DNA from: Salinisphaera sp. G21_0
GTDB taxonomy: Bacteria; Pseudomonadota; Gammaproteobacteria; Pseudomonadales; Endozoicomonadaceae
Assembly: GCF_017744115.1 (NCBI RefSeq)
Contig: NZ_JAGHQW010000047.1
Location: 1 to 45,351, forward strand
Length of the DNA: 45,351 nucleotides
Direction of reading: 5' to 3'
A program made the position numbers and the translations under genes. This document shows, piece after piece, positions 8,979 through 18,461 of the stretch. The stretch's first letter is position 1, and every line of letters begins with the position of its first letter. The notes under the pieces are model-generated. The model worked only from the letters and a program-made list of their open reading frames with translations. It had not been told where the DNA came from and ran no database searches.

Positions 8979-9761
8979 TCAAAAATTATCCTTCCATGCT
9001 CGGATTACCCTTAGAACATCAACGGGGCTGGCACTTGAGGACGGATCCCTGTCAGAGGCGGCTTGAATAACTTCCGGTTGGTCTGATCTCAGGAACGGAT
9101 TTGTGTCCAATTCCTTTCTCAGGGTTGAGGGCACAGTAGGCCGGTTTTCAGAGCGTAACTCAGCAACTTGCATAACCTGTTCCTGTAGCTTCCGGTTATT
9201 TGGCTCCACTGCCCGGGCAAATTTGAGATTGGCCTGAGTGTATTCATGAGCACAGTAAATCCGTGTATGGCCGGGGAGCGAAGCCAGACGGGACAGACTG
9301 CTGTACATCTGTTCTGCCGTCCCTTCAAATAATCGGCCGCAACCACCAACAAATAGAGTGTCTCCACAAAAAAGCGCTGGATTTTCATCGTCGCCGAAAT
9401 CGGTAAAGTAAGCAATATGGTCCAGTGTGTGGCCGGGAGTGGCCAGAATTTTAAACTGGCAGGTGCTGAGCTCAACCGTATCATTATCACGCAAAGGGTG
9501 GGTGATTCCCTTGATGCTCGGGTTATCAGGACCGTAAACCGGAATATTTCTGTTGCGGGTCAGTTCAGCGACTCCGCCAGTATGATCAAAGTGGTGGTGG
9601 GTGATGAGAATGCCCACCAGATTGAGTCCATGATGATTCAGTGCCTGTTCAACCGGCCTGGCATCACCGGGATCAACCACAAAAACATCCCGGCTATCCT
9701 GCGAATGAAACATCCAGATGTAGTTGTCATTAAATGCGGGGATTGGAGATATAATCAGCAT
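8979..9761 (-). CDS. gloB: Hydroxyacylglutathione hydrolase (glyoxalase II)
   Basis: A metallo-beta-lactamase-fold enzyme that hydrolyses S-D-lactoylglutathione to D-lactate and glutathione, the second step of methylglyoxal detoxification in the cytoplasm. The binuclear metal motif THHHFDHTGG (THxHxDH) is present, along with the further ligands in ATPGHTLDHIAYF, FCGDTLFVGGCGR and YCAHEYTQANLKFA. The start is set at ATG 9761 (MLIISPIPAFNDNYIW), the canonical N-terminus giving 260 residues. The reading frame is open another 13 codons upstream, but that part has no family resemblance. The opposite-strand gene yafS starts 245 bp away, so the gap must hold divergent promoters. Confidence 0.96.
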   Translation of the reverse strand: MLIISPIPAFNDNYIWMFHSQDSRDVFVVDPGDARPVEQALNHHGLNLVGILITHHHFDHTGGVAELTRNRNIPVYGPDNPSIKGITHPLRDNDTVELSTCQFKILATPGHTLDHIAYFTDFGDDENPALFCGDTLFVGGCGRLFEGTAEQMYSSLSRLASLPGHTRIYCAHEYTQANLKFARAVEPNNRKLQEQVMQVAELRSENRPTVPSTLRKELDTNPFLRSDQPEVIQAASDRDPSSSASPVDVLRVIRAWKDNF

Positions 9762-10006
9762 CGCCTTAAATGTCCTTTCTGTCATCCCTGTAATCATCAT
9801 TGATGTGTTGCACAGGGAAGATTAGTTTTGAGCCTGTATGGGCGTTGAAGATGTTATAGCCGATATCTGCTGATGTCATAGAATAATATTTTCTGTATAA
9901 ACTCGGTCTTAACGAGGTTAACATGAAGAGGCCTGATGATGAAAAGTGTCTGAGACCCGATCAGGTGTGAAACAAGTATTGACTGTTTATTGGTACAATA
10001 ATTTGC

Positions 10007-10831
10007 ATGATTCGACGATTTCGGAAAAGGACCAAAAGCAGTTTCTCTGACCGTATTGGAGGCTTGCGCCGCTGGCTCGATACCGACTCAGGAAGGTTAC
10101 TGGTTGACTATGAAAAAAGTCTGCTGGAACGAGAGTTAGGTACCATCTTTGGTTTCCATGCGGGGCAATACTCTGCCTCCTGGCATAAAGATCTGATGTT
10201 CAGCAGTCCGGTAAGAAGACAGTTTATCCTCGGTTCCAGCCATCTTGCCGATTGCCCGAGACCACAGGTGATGGCTGATCCCCATTACTGGCCAGTGTCA
10301 CCGGGAAGCCTGGATCTTGTTCTGTTGCAACACACGCTGGAAATTGCCGACAGCCCACATCGTTTGCTCAGTGAGGCGGCGAATACCATTATACCGGACG
10401 GTAAGCTGATAATTATTGGCTTCAACCCCTACAGCATGACCAATATTGTCCGGTGGTGTGTGCCAGGTCAGCGTCGTCTACTCAGGGATGCGCATTTTAT
10501 TTCGACCTCAAGGTTGAAAGACTGGCTTGCCCTGCTCAATTTCAATGTGGAAAGAATCGTTTATGGTGGCTATGTTCAACCGCTGAAACGTTTCTTTACC
10601 GGTTTGCGTGGTGATCTGATTGAAGAAAGGCTGGAACAACTTCAGTTACCGGTTGGTGGCTTTTATATGATGATTGCCACCCGCGAAACCCCCGGCCTGA
10701 CCCCGGTAAGAAAAGTGTGGTCCGATGTGCGCAGGCGTTTTGTCGGTCAGCCATTGACCCGCCCCAGTGCTGGTAGAACCAGTTCCGTGAAAGTAAACAA
10801 AGACTGGAGTTCTTTTGAGTCAGACAGTTGA
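10007..10831 (+). CDS. yafS: YafS-like class I SAM-dependent methyltransferase
   Basis: A 274-residue putative methyltransferase of unknown substrate. Visible methyltransferase signals are [21 protein letters not shown] (the acidic loop and helix region, near residues 104-123) and [18 protein letters not shown] (motif near 135-150). The classic glycine-rich GxGxG loop is not obvious in the first third ([11 protein letters not shown] sits in its place), so SAM binding rests on family resemblance. The position between gloB and rnhA is the same as E. coli yafS. It overlaps rnhA by 17 bp, implying translational coupling. ATG 10007 lacks a clear Shine-Dalgarno. Confidence 0.85.
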   Translation: MIRRFRKRTKSSFSDRIGGLRRWLDTDSGRLLVDYEKSLLERELGTIFGFHAGQYSASWHKDLMFSSPVRRQFILGSSHLADCPRPQVMADPHYWPVSPGSLDLVLLQHTLEIADSPHRLLSEAANTIIPDGKLIIIGFNPYSMTNIVRWCVPGQRRLLRDAHFISTSRLKDWLALLNFNVERIVYGGYVQPLKRFFTGLRGDLIEERLEQLQLPVGGFYMMIATRETPGLTPVRKVWSDVRRRFVGQPLTRPSAGRTSSVKVNKDWSSFESDS

Positions 10832-11255
10832 AATTTTTACCGATGGTGCCTGTAAAGGAAACCCCGGGCCTGGAGGCTGGGGGGTGTTACTCCGTTACGG
10901 CACTGTAGAGAAAGAGCTTTTTGGCGGTGAACCCGAAACCACCAATAACCGGATGGAACTTATGGCGGCGATAGAAGGGCTCAAGGCTCTTAAACGGCCC
11001 TGTTCAATTATTCTTACTACCGACTCCCAGTATGTCCGTAAAGGTATCACTGAATGGATGACCGGCTGGAAACGGAAAAACTGGAAAACAGCGGCTGGTC
11101 AGCCAGTGAAGAATCAGGATCTCTGGCAGCTGCTGGATCAACAGAATCAACGACACGATATCGACTGGCGATGGATCAAAGGTCATGCCGGTCATCGGGA
11201 AAATGAAATTGCTGACCGGCTGGCCTGTAAGGGTGCGGAAGCTTTCAAGAAGTAG
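10815..11255 (+). CDS. rnhA: Ribonuclease HI
   Basis: A 146-residue endonuclease that cuts the RNA strand of RNA-DNA hybrids (primer removal, R-loop control). The four catalytic carboxylates are visible: Asp10 in [18 protein letters not shown], Glu in [12 protein letters not shown], Asp in LTTDSQYV and Asp in [11 protein letters not shown]; the HAGH histidine loop ([10 protein letters not shown]) is intact. The length is normal. Translation must begin at TTG 10815 inside the end of yafS, since the catalytic N-terminus starts at [11 protein letters not shown] directly after it. The yafS-rnhA-dnaQ order is conserved with E. coli. Confidence 0.97.
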   Translation: MSQTVEIFTDGACKGNPGPGGWGVLLRYGTVEKELFGGEPETTNNRMELMAAIEGLKALKRPCSIILTTDSQYVRKGITEWMTGWKRKNWKTAAGQPVKNQDLWQLLDQQNQRHDIDWRWIKGHAGHRENEIADRLACKGAEAFKK

Positions 11256-11290
11256 ACAGCCTCCTGGTCAATATTTGAGAACCGTTAACT

Positions 11291-12007
11291 ATGCGACAGA
11301 TCATTCTTGATACAGAAACCACCGGTATTGACCCTAAACAAGGGCACAGAGTTATTGAAATAGGCTGCGTGGAGATGATTGACCGGAAGCTCACCGGTAA
11401 CCATTACCACGTTTATATCAACCCGCAGCGTGTGGTAGAGCAGGAAGCCATCGAAGTCCACGGCATTACCAATGAATTTCTGGCCGATAAGCCGGTTTTC
11501 AGTGCCATTGCTGATGAATTTCTCGAGTTTATTCGCGGAGCCGAGCTAGTTATTCATAACGCAGCGTTTGATGTTGGTTTTATCAACCACGAGTTTTCCC
11601 TGTTACGTCGAGGGTTTCCCAATGTAGAAGGTTGTTGTGGTGTGCTTGATACCCTGGCCCTTGCCAGGAAAAAGCATCCGGGACAGAAAAATAACCTGGA
11701 TGCTTTATGTAAGCGCTACTTTATTGATAACTCTTCGAGAACCCTGCATGGCGCGTTGTTGGACTCCGAGATTCTTGCGGAAGTCTACCTTGCCATGACC
11801 GGCGGGCAGACGGCTCTTTCCCTGGTAAGCAGTGATGATGGCGCTGGTGATTCGGAAGAGGGCGGTAGTACTATCCGGCGACTGGCTGCTGGCAGGCCAG
11901 CACTGAGAGTCATCTCTGTCAGTGATACTGAGTTGCAAAACCATCAGAACAAGCTGGAACAGATTCAAAAACAGTCGGGTAACTGCCTGTGGCTTGCTAA
12001 CGATTAG
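11291..12007 (+). CDS. dnaQ: DNA polymerase III epsilon subunit (proofreading 3'-5' exonuclease)
   Basis: A DEDDh exonuclease of 238 residues. ExoI is ILDTETTGIDP (Asp7, Glu9), ExoII is VIHNAAFDVGFIN, and ExoIII is LHGALLDSEILAEVY with the His and Asp of the active site. The C-terminal segment after about residue 190 is the flexible region that binds the polymerase alpha subunit. It starts at ATG 11291, 35 bp after rnhA, in the same direction. In E. coli rnhA and dnaQ are divergent, so the tandem arrangement here differs in detail while the neighbourhood is conserved. Confidence 0.96.
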   Translation: MRQIILDTETTGIDPKQGHRVIEIGCVEMIDRKLTGNHYHVYINPQRVVEQEAIEVHGITNEFLADKPVFSAIADEFLEFIRGAELVIHNAAFDVGFINHEFSLLRRGFPNVEGCCGVLDTLALARKKHPGQKNNLDALCKRYFIDNSSRTLHGALLDSEILAEVYLAMTGGQTALSLVSSDDGAGDSEEGGSTIRRLAAGRPALRVISVSDTELQNHQNKLEQIQKQSGNCLWLAND

Positions 12008-12128
12008 TTCATAATTTTAATGTGTCTAATCTCCGTTCACCCTGAGAGTCCTTTATTTGCTCAGGATGCATGGACGAAGGGTGACTGGCACTGTCTTCAG
12101 GGTATGGAAAGGAATCAAGGAGTTTACT

Positions 12129-12962
12129 TTGCCACTGAATCATGATCTTACCGATGTGATGGATGTGAACTATTCACCTTTGCAAGGCCTGCAACCTGAA
12201 CTCATTGGCCAGTGCTGGCTGGTACTGTTTGAAGGGCAGGTTGTTTTAAATGACGAAAGCACCGGAGAAAACTTCCTCTGGTACAGTCTCGACAAGTTTC
12301 AGCTGGCCATCAAACAACAGGCGATAGTCACCGGCTATCTTCATGGCAAGGCAGTAGGGATTGTTGAACTCTCAAGCCTCACTGTTGAAACAGGTACTAT
12401 AAGCATCAGGGCCTTACTGTCTGGGTCAGACTCAACGGTTTACAGTTTCCTTAGCCATGGCCTGCAGATCCTGACTTCACGCAGGGAACATGCCTTTTGT
12501 GGCTGTTGTGGTCATCAGATGCAGGAAAAAGTCGGAGAGTGGGCAATGGCTTGCACCCAATGTGGGCACCATGCCTATCCAAGGATTTCTCCCTGTGTCA
12601 TTGTTCTGGTGACACGGGGGGAGGAAATGCTGCTGGTCCGACATCATCGCCATGGCAAAAATTCAACCATGCATACGCTGGTGGCAGGTTTTGTAGAGCC
12701 CGGGGAGAGTGCTGAAGAGGCTGTGCATCGTGAGGTACTTGAGGAAACAGGCCTCACGCTGGGCAAACTCCATTACTGTTTCAGTCAGAGCTGGCCTTTT
12801 CCCCATTCATTGATGATGGGGTTTCATGGGGAATACAAAAGTGGTGAGCTTGTCCTCGAAGAAAAAGAACTCAGCTTTGGCGACTGGTTTCATCGGGATA
12901 ATCCGCCAGAGCTGCCACCGGGTTTTACTATAGCCAGAAAGCTGGTGGATTTGTTTGTTTGA
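12129..12962 (+). CDS. nudC: NADH pyrophosphatase / NAD-cap hydrolase NudC
   Basis: A Nudix hydrolase that splits NADH to NMNH and AMP and, in E. coli, removes NAD caps from RNA. A zinc site is seen in FCGCCGHQMQEK and ACTQCGHH (CxxC...CxxC), followed by YPRISPCVIVL. The Nudix box is GFVEPGESAEEAVHREVLEE with TG after it, and the NudC-specific SQSWPFPHSLMMGF follows. I place the start at TTG 12129, which has a strong AAGGAG at 12117-12122 with 6-nt spacing, giving 277 residues. The reading frame is open back to a TTG at 12057, but that stretch lacks a good ribosome site and has no family match. Confidence 0.93.
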   Translation: MPLNHDLTDVMDVNYSPLQGLQPELIGQCWLVLFEGQVVLNDESTGENFLWYSLDKFQLAIKQQAIVTGYLHGKAVGIVELSSLTVETGTISIRALLSGSDSTVYSFLSHGLQILTSRREHAFCGCCGHQMQEKVGEWAMACTQCGHHAYPRISPCVIVLVTRGEEMLLVRHHRHGKNSTMHTLVAGFVEPGESAEEAVHREVLEETGLTLGKLHYCFSQSWPFPHSLMMGFHGEYKSGELVLEEKELSFGDWFHRDNPPELPPGFTIARKLVDLFV

Positions 12963-13124
12963 TATTATCCAATCATATTTAATAATTTTCAAAAAATAAC
13001 CCTGAAATATCTCCAACAAAGTTAATCATCAGGTGAAGCCTGTCGACCAGAAGGATCTCCGAGAATAGCGGGGGTATTTGCCTGACAAGAGTGGGTTTTC
13101 AGACCAATTTCGATTTGTTTATCT

Positions 13125-13520
13125 TTACCAATTGCCAAACCTGTTACCTAAAGAGTCGAGGACCAGGTTTCCATCAGGTACCTGACCTCCCTGTGGGGTT
13201 GCAATCAGCACAAAGCCGTCGGAACAGGCGAAAGCATCTCCGACAGCTCCACAGGCTGCACTGATTGAATACCAGGCATCTTCCGATATAAATGGGTTGA
13301 CTCCCAGGCCAAGATTCCTTAAATCGGCGGTATATTGATGGTTATCGAGGAAAAACTGCTCCTGTCTTCCAGCAATATCCAGCAGTGCTGTCTGTCCTTC
13401 GGCCCGGCGACCATCCTGTATAAAGGCCTGGTAGTTTGGCAGGGCAATAGAGGCCAGTATGCCGACAATAACAACGGCGATAATTAACTCGATAAGCGTA
13501 AAGCCTGAGGTGTTTTCCAT
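13125..13520 (-). CDS. pilE: Type IV minor pilin PilE
   Basis: A 131-residue pilin subunit. A very short leader (MENTSG) precedes the prepilin peptidase cleavage site G^FTLIELIIAVVIVGILASIA, with Glu at +5. The hydrophobic helix anchors it in the inner membrane until it is assembled. The C-terminal domain carries DGRRAEGQTALLDIAGRQEQFF, typical of PilE in the fimU-pilE cluster. It is the last gene of the minor pilin operon, 23 bp after pilY1, matching the P. aeruginosa order. It should help prime pilus assembly with the other minor pilins and PilY1. Confidence 0.95.
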   Translation of the reverse strand: MENTSGFTLIELIIAVVIVGILASIALPNYQAFIQDGRRAEGQTALLDIAGRQEQFFLDNHQYTADLRNLGLGVNPFISEDAWYSISAACGAVGDAFACSDGFVLIATPQGGQVPDGNLVLDSLGNRFGNW

Positions 13521-13543
13521 GTTATTGTGTTCCTGATGTTTTG

Positions 13544-16500
13544 TTATTGTTCTATCCAGCCACTGCGATGCATACCGACTTCATTGGCAGCACCGCTGTA
13601 TCCGGTATTCAAATCGATCAGGTTGCCGTCTTTACCTAGGGAGACAATAGTGGCATCACCGGGCAGCCCTACGACAGAAAATAAGGAAAAGCGGTCATTT
13701 TTCTCTTTATCACTATCATTATCTACGTCACGAATCGCCGAAGCAGTGTGAAGGTCCACCACATAAAAGCGGCTGGAACCGATACTGGGTGTGCAAATGT
13801 TAGCCCCCGGGGCAGAGGAAGGTGCATAGGTGCTATAAAGCAACTGTCCGCTGTAAACATCGCCAGTGGTGGTTGTCTTTTCTCCCGAAGCGGAAAGGTT
13901 GATATACCAGCCTTTACTACTGTCCAGTAGCGACAAGCCATTAGCGGTTTGCTGATCAGTACCCTGCTGGATAAGGTTACGGCTGGCATCGTACAGATCG
14001 CTATGGGAAATAATGTTGGGCGGTGTTGTGCAGTCATTACAACTGCCAAAGCGGTTATAGAAAATATTGGTATCACGGATAACGTAGTAGCGGTCAGTAT
14101 TTGAAGTGGCCATGGGGTTGGCCCGGTTACCACTGCCCAGTACTACCGCATCATATGCACGTCCCCGGTAAGTAGTTCTCACCAGCTCCGGTTGATACAT
14201 AAAACGACGATCGTCGATAATATCCGGTGATGGACGTATATCTGTCTCATCTGCCCCAAGTTCTGCAAGCTTGATCATGGACCACAGGGCAGTTTCAACA
14301 TCGGGAGCATTGGCATCAAGATAAGCCTTACCGATATCGATTCTGAAAACATTGCCACCGGTGTCTGCAAAGTAGACCCGGTCCGTAAGGCCGTCACCAT
14401 TACTGTCCATGGGGGCGGGGGGTGCCACCACACTCCATTTCAGATCACTGCTTTCGTACTGTATCGGGTTTGCTGTATCAATGGCGTCAGGGGCAGTAAA
14501 TGATTGGATTAATGACCCTGACGAAGCGTCAACGAAAAACAGGCCACGGCCATTTTGTGAATATTTCCTGACTTTATGAGAGTCACCCGCTGCATCGATA
14601 AAATCTTCACCCTGGCGATCATCATCATTGGTTGAGTCATAACCGGCACCAAAGGCAAGAGCATATTTATAGTTGATTGAGCTGGTCGTTACCTCGCCTT
14701 CGGTGGTCGTCACCAACTCCCGATGGCCCGGCAAAATAACAGGTACCGGTGTTGACCAGCTTTGGCCAAGCTCGGTAAACCCGGGCATGGTATGGTCAAT
14801 CCGCCAAAGCAGGGTAGGAGTGCCATCCGGATTGGAAACGTCAATGGCATAGTAACTGCTGCCACCGCGGCGCATGCCGAAATAGAGGATCATGCGATCA
14901 CCATCGGTATGTTTGATATTGCCGTCTTTGTTATGGTCAAGGCGGATCACGCTTATCTGGCCATCAAGCCCGTAGGGGTGGCCTGCATCATCGCGGTTTT
15001 CATAGAGCTTTGCTGCGTTACCGGCGGTTTCTCCGGCAAAGAATGACCAGTTCTCAACCACGTTATTCCCCTGGTCCTCAATAAAATGCAGGACGCCATA
15101 GTTGGTGCCAAAAGCCAGTCGTATATCGGGTTTATTTTCACTGTACTCGGTGCCGTCGCCATCAGTATCACCATAATTCAGAGTTACTGGTCTTGAATGC
15201 AGAATATCGCCCAGAACCCAGTCCAGCGTATTGCCATTGCTGTCCAGTCCTTTGATCCAGTTAATCAGATCTGTAGCGGTGAAGCTCTCATTACCGTCAA
15301 GATTAAAACGGCTCGTATCAATATTATCCAGTGAGCCAATTGACTCCTGATTTTGAGCATTAACCAAATTGGTATAAAACGTCCCCCTTGAGTTTAGAAG
15401 GGTTGCCCCTAATCCCCCACTGGCCACATCACTGCCATCATCAACGGTTCCCCAGTACGAACTTCGGCCATCAGCGATCCGGTTGCTGCCATCATCCAGT
15501 GCTGCATCACATCGCCGATCAATCACGGTGCCTGGCACGTGATCTTTCAACTCTGTGCAGGAAGGACTGGAGCCATCCTTATAGATTTTCAATTTTTTCA
15601 GATTGCCTTTCCATCGAGCGGAGTCGGTCGGGAGGAACATGGCATAGTAAGCATTATCCAGTGACTCTGTTCGCTTGAATGTATTGACGGCAACTGCAGG
15701 AGAAACAAAGGTACTGGTTTGCTGGAGAATTTCCCCCAGCGCACCCTGGAATGCTGAAGCGATATCATTGACTACCACACATCCGGTGTCAGAGTCTGTA
15801 TTGCTGCCAACGGTTGTATAGCAGACACCGTTTCCTTTATCCGCAGTGTCGTATAACAGTGGCTGGTCGGTAGCAAAACCGATGGTGTAGGTAAATGCTT
15901 TCTGATTGCCGGTATCAATATCACCATCAAGTCCACCAGGGCCCGGGTTAGCAAGATATTCTGCAAGCTTTGGCAGACAATTTTCACTTATTCCATTGCT
16001 GTTATCAGCATAATTATCGCAGCTGGTAATGGGTGTCAGCCCATCGATCAGCAGCCGGGTATCAGACTTGACTGTCGTATTTACGGTAGATTCATTACTC
16101 GGCTCCCCATCGGTTACATAAATGATGTACAGGTTTTGGCAGGGTTTAACCACAGGAATATCACCATAATCACTGGTGGTTTTGTATTGGCTTCCCAGAA
16201 TTTGTTCGACACTGGTATCACGACTATTGGTCAGTTGTGCCCGATATAATTCCCGACCCATAAAAAAGTTAAGGACTTCGTAGTAGGCACCACAAAGAGG
16301 TGTTCCGCCTTCTGGATCAATATAATTCAGGTCATTCAGAATATTGCTGCTATCCGGACTTATTCGATGTCTGATATAGCCCCCTCTGCCCCGATCACTG
16401 CCATTCAGAAAAGCAGCAAGGCCGAAGTCTACTCCGGGGTTACTATTGATAAGATCGGTAATTGCATTAATTGCCAGGTTAATTCGGGTTCCGGGAGATT

Positions 16501-16882
16501 GGAATTCAGTCTGATTATACCAGTTAAGGTAATTACCAGGGCAGGTTGCGCCAACAATTGTTCCGAAATAATAAACTCGAGTACATGGGCTGCCATCAAC
16601 TAATAACTGGTAATTCCAGTAAATGGTGTAGCGGTTACTGGGGTTTCGGCTACCACCATAAGTAATTGATGGGTTATAGGGGCGTTTGGGGATAGAAGGG
16701 GCATCATAGTCCATACTCCCGGATGTATCTAACAAGATCATCACCTGGGGTCTGGCATTATTGTTAATATTGGCACCAGTAAACAGTTCCGTGTCGTCAG
16801 CACGTGCAGTAAGTTGATACTGTAAAAGTACAGCGATTATTGCTGCAGATTTAATGCTCTGTAAAATCACTTTATGCCACAT
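13544..16882 (-). CDS. pilY1: Type IV pilus tip adhesin/assembly factor PilY1
   Basis: A 1112-residue secreted protein with a signal peptide (AAIIAVLLQYQLTARAD). A von Willebrand A-like region begins near residue 45 with the MIDAS motif VMILLDTSGSMD, and TYTIGFAT-type strands follow. The C-terminal half is the PilY1 beta-propeller, with repeated strand signatures such as RLAFGTNYGVLHFIED and VYFADTGGNVFRIDIG. A calcium-loop-like DSNGDGLTD is near residue 826, and a DHNKDGNIKHTDGD segment lies upstream. In related bacteria PilY1 sits at the pilus tip and mediates adhesion, mechanosensing and priming of assembly. It lies between pilX and pilE in the operon. Confidence 0.95.
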   Translation of the reverse strand: MWHKVILQSIKSAAIIAVLLQYQLTARADDTELFTGANINNNARPQVMILLDTSGSMDYDAPSIPKRPYNPSITYGGSRNPSNRYTIYWNYQLLVDGSPCTRVYYFGTIVGATCPGNYLNWYNQTEFQSPGTRINLAINAITDLINSNPGVDFGLAAFLNGSDRGRGGYIRHRISPDSSNILNDLNYIDPEGGTPLCGAYYEVLNFFMGRELYRAQLTNSRDTSVEQILGSQYKTTSDYGDIPVVKPCQNLYIIYVTDGEPSNESTVNTTVKSDTRLLIDGLTPITSCDNYADNSNGISENCLPKLAEYLANPGPGGLDGDIDTGNQKAFTYTIGFATDQPLLYDTADKGNGVCYTTVGSNTDSDTGCVVVNDIASAFQGALGEILQQTSTFVSPAVAVNTFKRTESLDNAYYAMFLPTDSARWKGNLKKLKIYKDGSSPSCTELKDHVPGTVIDRRCDAALDDGSNRIADGRSSYWGTVDDGSDVASGGLGATLLNSRGTFYTNLVNAQNQESIGSLDNIDTSRFNLDGNESFTATDLINWIKGLDSNGNTLDWVLGDILHSRPVTLNYGDTDGDGTEYSENKPDIRLAFGTNYGVLHFIEDQGNNVVENWSFFAGETAGNAAKLYENRDDAGHPYGLDGQISVIRLDHNKDGNIKHTDGDRMILYFGMRRGGSSYYAIDVSNPDGTPTLLWRIDHTMPGFTELGQSWSTPVPVILPGHRELVTTTEGEVTTSSINYKYALAFGAGYDSTNDDDRQGEDFIDAAGDSHKVRKYSQNGRGLFFVDASSGSLIQSFTAPDAIDTANPIQYESSDLKWSVVAPPAPMDSNGDGLTDRVYFADTGGNVFRIDIGKAYLDANAPDVETALWSMIKLAELGADETDIRPSPDIIDDRRFMYQPELVRTTYRGRAYDAVVLGSGNRANPMATSNTDRYYVIRDTNIFYNRFGSCNDCTTPPNIISHSDLYDASRNLIQQGTDQQTANGLSLLDSSKGWYINLSASGEKTTTTGDVYSGQLLYSTYAPSSAPGANICTPSIGSSRFYVVDLHTASAIRDVDNDSDKEKNDRFSLFSVVGLPGDATIVSLGKDGNLIDLNTGYSGAANEVGMHRSGWIEQ

Positions 16883-16937
16883 TCTACGACCAATTTGTTA
16901 TTAATGTTTATGCTAAAATCAGGATCTCTTGCTGTTT

Positions 16938-17495
16938 CTATGGGCTTGCAGTTGCCGCTCTACTCACGACAATAACATTCCGATCCCCAGTCGCTGACCC
17001 TCCCTGTTCACCCAACATCACTTTATAGGTGTTCATGGCCAGAGAGGTTGTTATGCCTGACTGTGCACTGTCCGTTTGAATCTGGTAAAACTCAACGCTG
17101 TAATTACCAACGCCGCTGGCATTCTCGCTGCGGGGTAACGTCTGGCTGGAAGCCTGATAGTGAATGCTTGGGTTGGGCGCTGTATTGTTGGCACCACAGG
17201 TATGCGCCATTTGCTGTGCCTGGTCCATTGTATTGTCAGGGTCGTATGGGTTATAGGGAGCCTGGTCCGCCCCACAGATGCCCCGGTCAAAACTGTCCAT
17301 GCCCATAACCGCAATCTGGTTGAGCGTTGCCTGTGCCTGGTTGAACGTAATCAGCTTTATTTCCGCATTGGCGATCATGCGAGGTGACCGGCTGGACTGG
17401 TTAACCAGTGTGACAGCAATAGTGGTCAGCATCATTAGAAACAACAGGGAAACCATCAGAATCATACCGCCCTGTTTTGCTTTGAACTGTGTCAT
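16938..17495 (-). CDS. pilX: Type IV pilus minor pilin PilX
   Basis: A 185-residue PilX-like minor pilin. The N-terminus (QGGMILMVSLLFLMMLTTIA) is the PilX_N form: a hydrophobic helix with Gly-Gly before Met instead of the usual GF cleavage site, as in other PilX proteins. The rest is a globular domain with cysteines at CGADQAP and HTCGANN that may form a disulfide. It starts at ATG 17495, 6 bp after the pilW stop. It lies 55 bp ahead of pilY1, with which it is expected to form the priming complex. Confidence 0.92.
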   Translation of the reverse strand: MTQFKAKQGGMILMVSLLFLMMLTTIAVTLVNQSSRSPRMIANAEIKLITFNQAQATLNQIAVMGMDSFDRGICGADQAPYNPYDPDNTMDQAQQMAHTCGANNTAPNPSIHYQASSQTLPRSENASGVGNYSVEFYQIQTDSAQSGITTSLAMNTYKVMLGEQGGSATGDRNVIVVSRAATASP

Positions 17496-17501
17496 CCCCG
17501 G

Positions 17502-18434
17502 TCACCGATAGGCCTGGTTATAAAGAAAGATGGTGGTACTGGCTAAACGACGATTGCGGTTATCGCCATTGGGCTGAACAGTAATGTCGCCCATCTGGTA
17601 GGTGCGAAAATCTTCAAAGCCATTGATTTGATCGGTAGTGGCCAGCAGGTAAAGTTTGATGCTTTGTACGTCATTCCATTGTTCCTCTGTCCAATTATTA
17701 GTGTTGGCTGGTGTTCCCTGGTAGCGGTTTACCTGACCATCGCCATTATCATCAATGCCCAGAAATACGCGCATGGCTTCGATATTGTTGGCCAGTGTGG
17801 TTTCAACCAGGGCGTCATTGACAAGACGGGTCAGCCTCAGCTGATTATCCCGAAGATAAAACAGGCTGAACTGATATTCCCGAATCTCCTGGTCAGCGGA
17901 AATTAACGGGGCATTGGCTGAACGGAAAAGGTGGCCTTCCTGAGTATTGGCGACCAGGTAGTTAGTGTCTGCCACTGGATTGGTCACCACTTCGCCAATT
18001 GCCCCCCGGAACAGCAGCCAGTCAGAAGGGAGGCCATCCTCGGCGGTATAATCTCCGGGCTGCCCGGCAGCGCAGCCGAAAATATCGTTACTGGTCCGTC
18101 CGGCCATAAATGCGGGGGAAGGGGTCAGGGCTGCGGCAATGCCAGTGCAATCATCGGTAACCGCCAGACCATTTTGATTAATGCTCTCTGGCGGCAAGCC
18201 ATTGATATACCCTGCCGAGCGAAGGTCGCGGGAGATGATGGCCAGAGCTGTGCGGGCATTATCATTGAGAGTAATCATGGCACTGCTGTCACGCTGGGCG
18301 GTAAAGGTGTTGAGATAGAGAACGGCCACACCAGCCAGCAGAAATAGCGAAAGGGTCACGGCGACCATCAGTTCAACCAGGGTAAACCCTCGTTGTCTTT
18401 TATAACTGCCGATGGCCCGCGAGTTTTTTATCAT
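17502..18434 (-). CDS. pilW: Type IV pilus minor pilin PilW
   Basis: A PilW-family minor pilin of about 310 residues. A basic leader ends at RQRG^FTLVELMVAVTLSLFLLAG, the prepilin peptidase site and hydrophobic helix. It is followed by ARTALAIISRDLRSAGY, a signature of the PilW family. I take ATG 18434 as the start because it has GAGG 6 nt upstream. The frame is open to an ATG at 18461, directly behind the pilV stop, but without a ribosome site. It is the third gene of the operon. Confidence 0.93.
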   Translation of the reverse strand: MIKNSRAIGSYKRQRGFTLVELMVAVTLSLFLLAGVAVLYLNTFTAQRDSSAMITLNDNARTALAIISRDLRSAGYINGLPPESINQNGLAVTDDCTGIAAALTPSPAFMAGRTSNDIFGCAAGQPGDYTAEDGLPSDWLLFRGAIGEVVTNPVADTNYLVANTQEGHLFRSANAPLISADQEIREYQFSLFYLRDNQLRLTRLVNDALVETTLANNIEAMRVFLGIDDNGDGQVNRYQGTPANTNNWTEEQWNDVQSIKLYLLATTDQINGFEDFRTYQMGDITVQPNGDNRNRRLASTTIFLYNQAYR

Positions 18435-18461
18435 GACTTTCCTCACATCCATGTACTGCAT

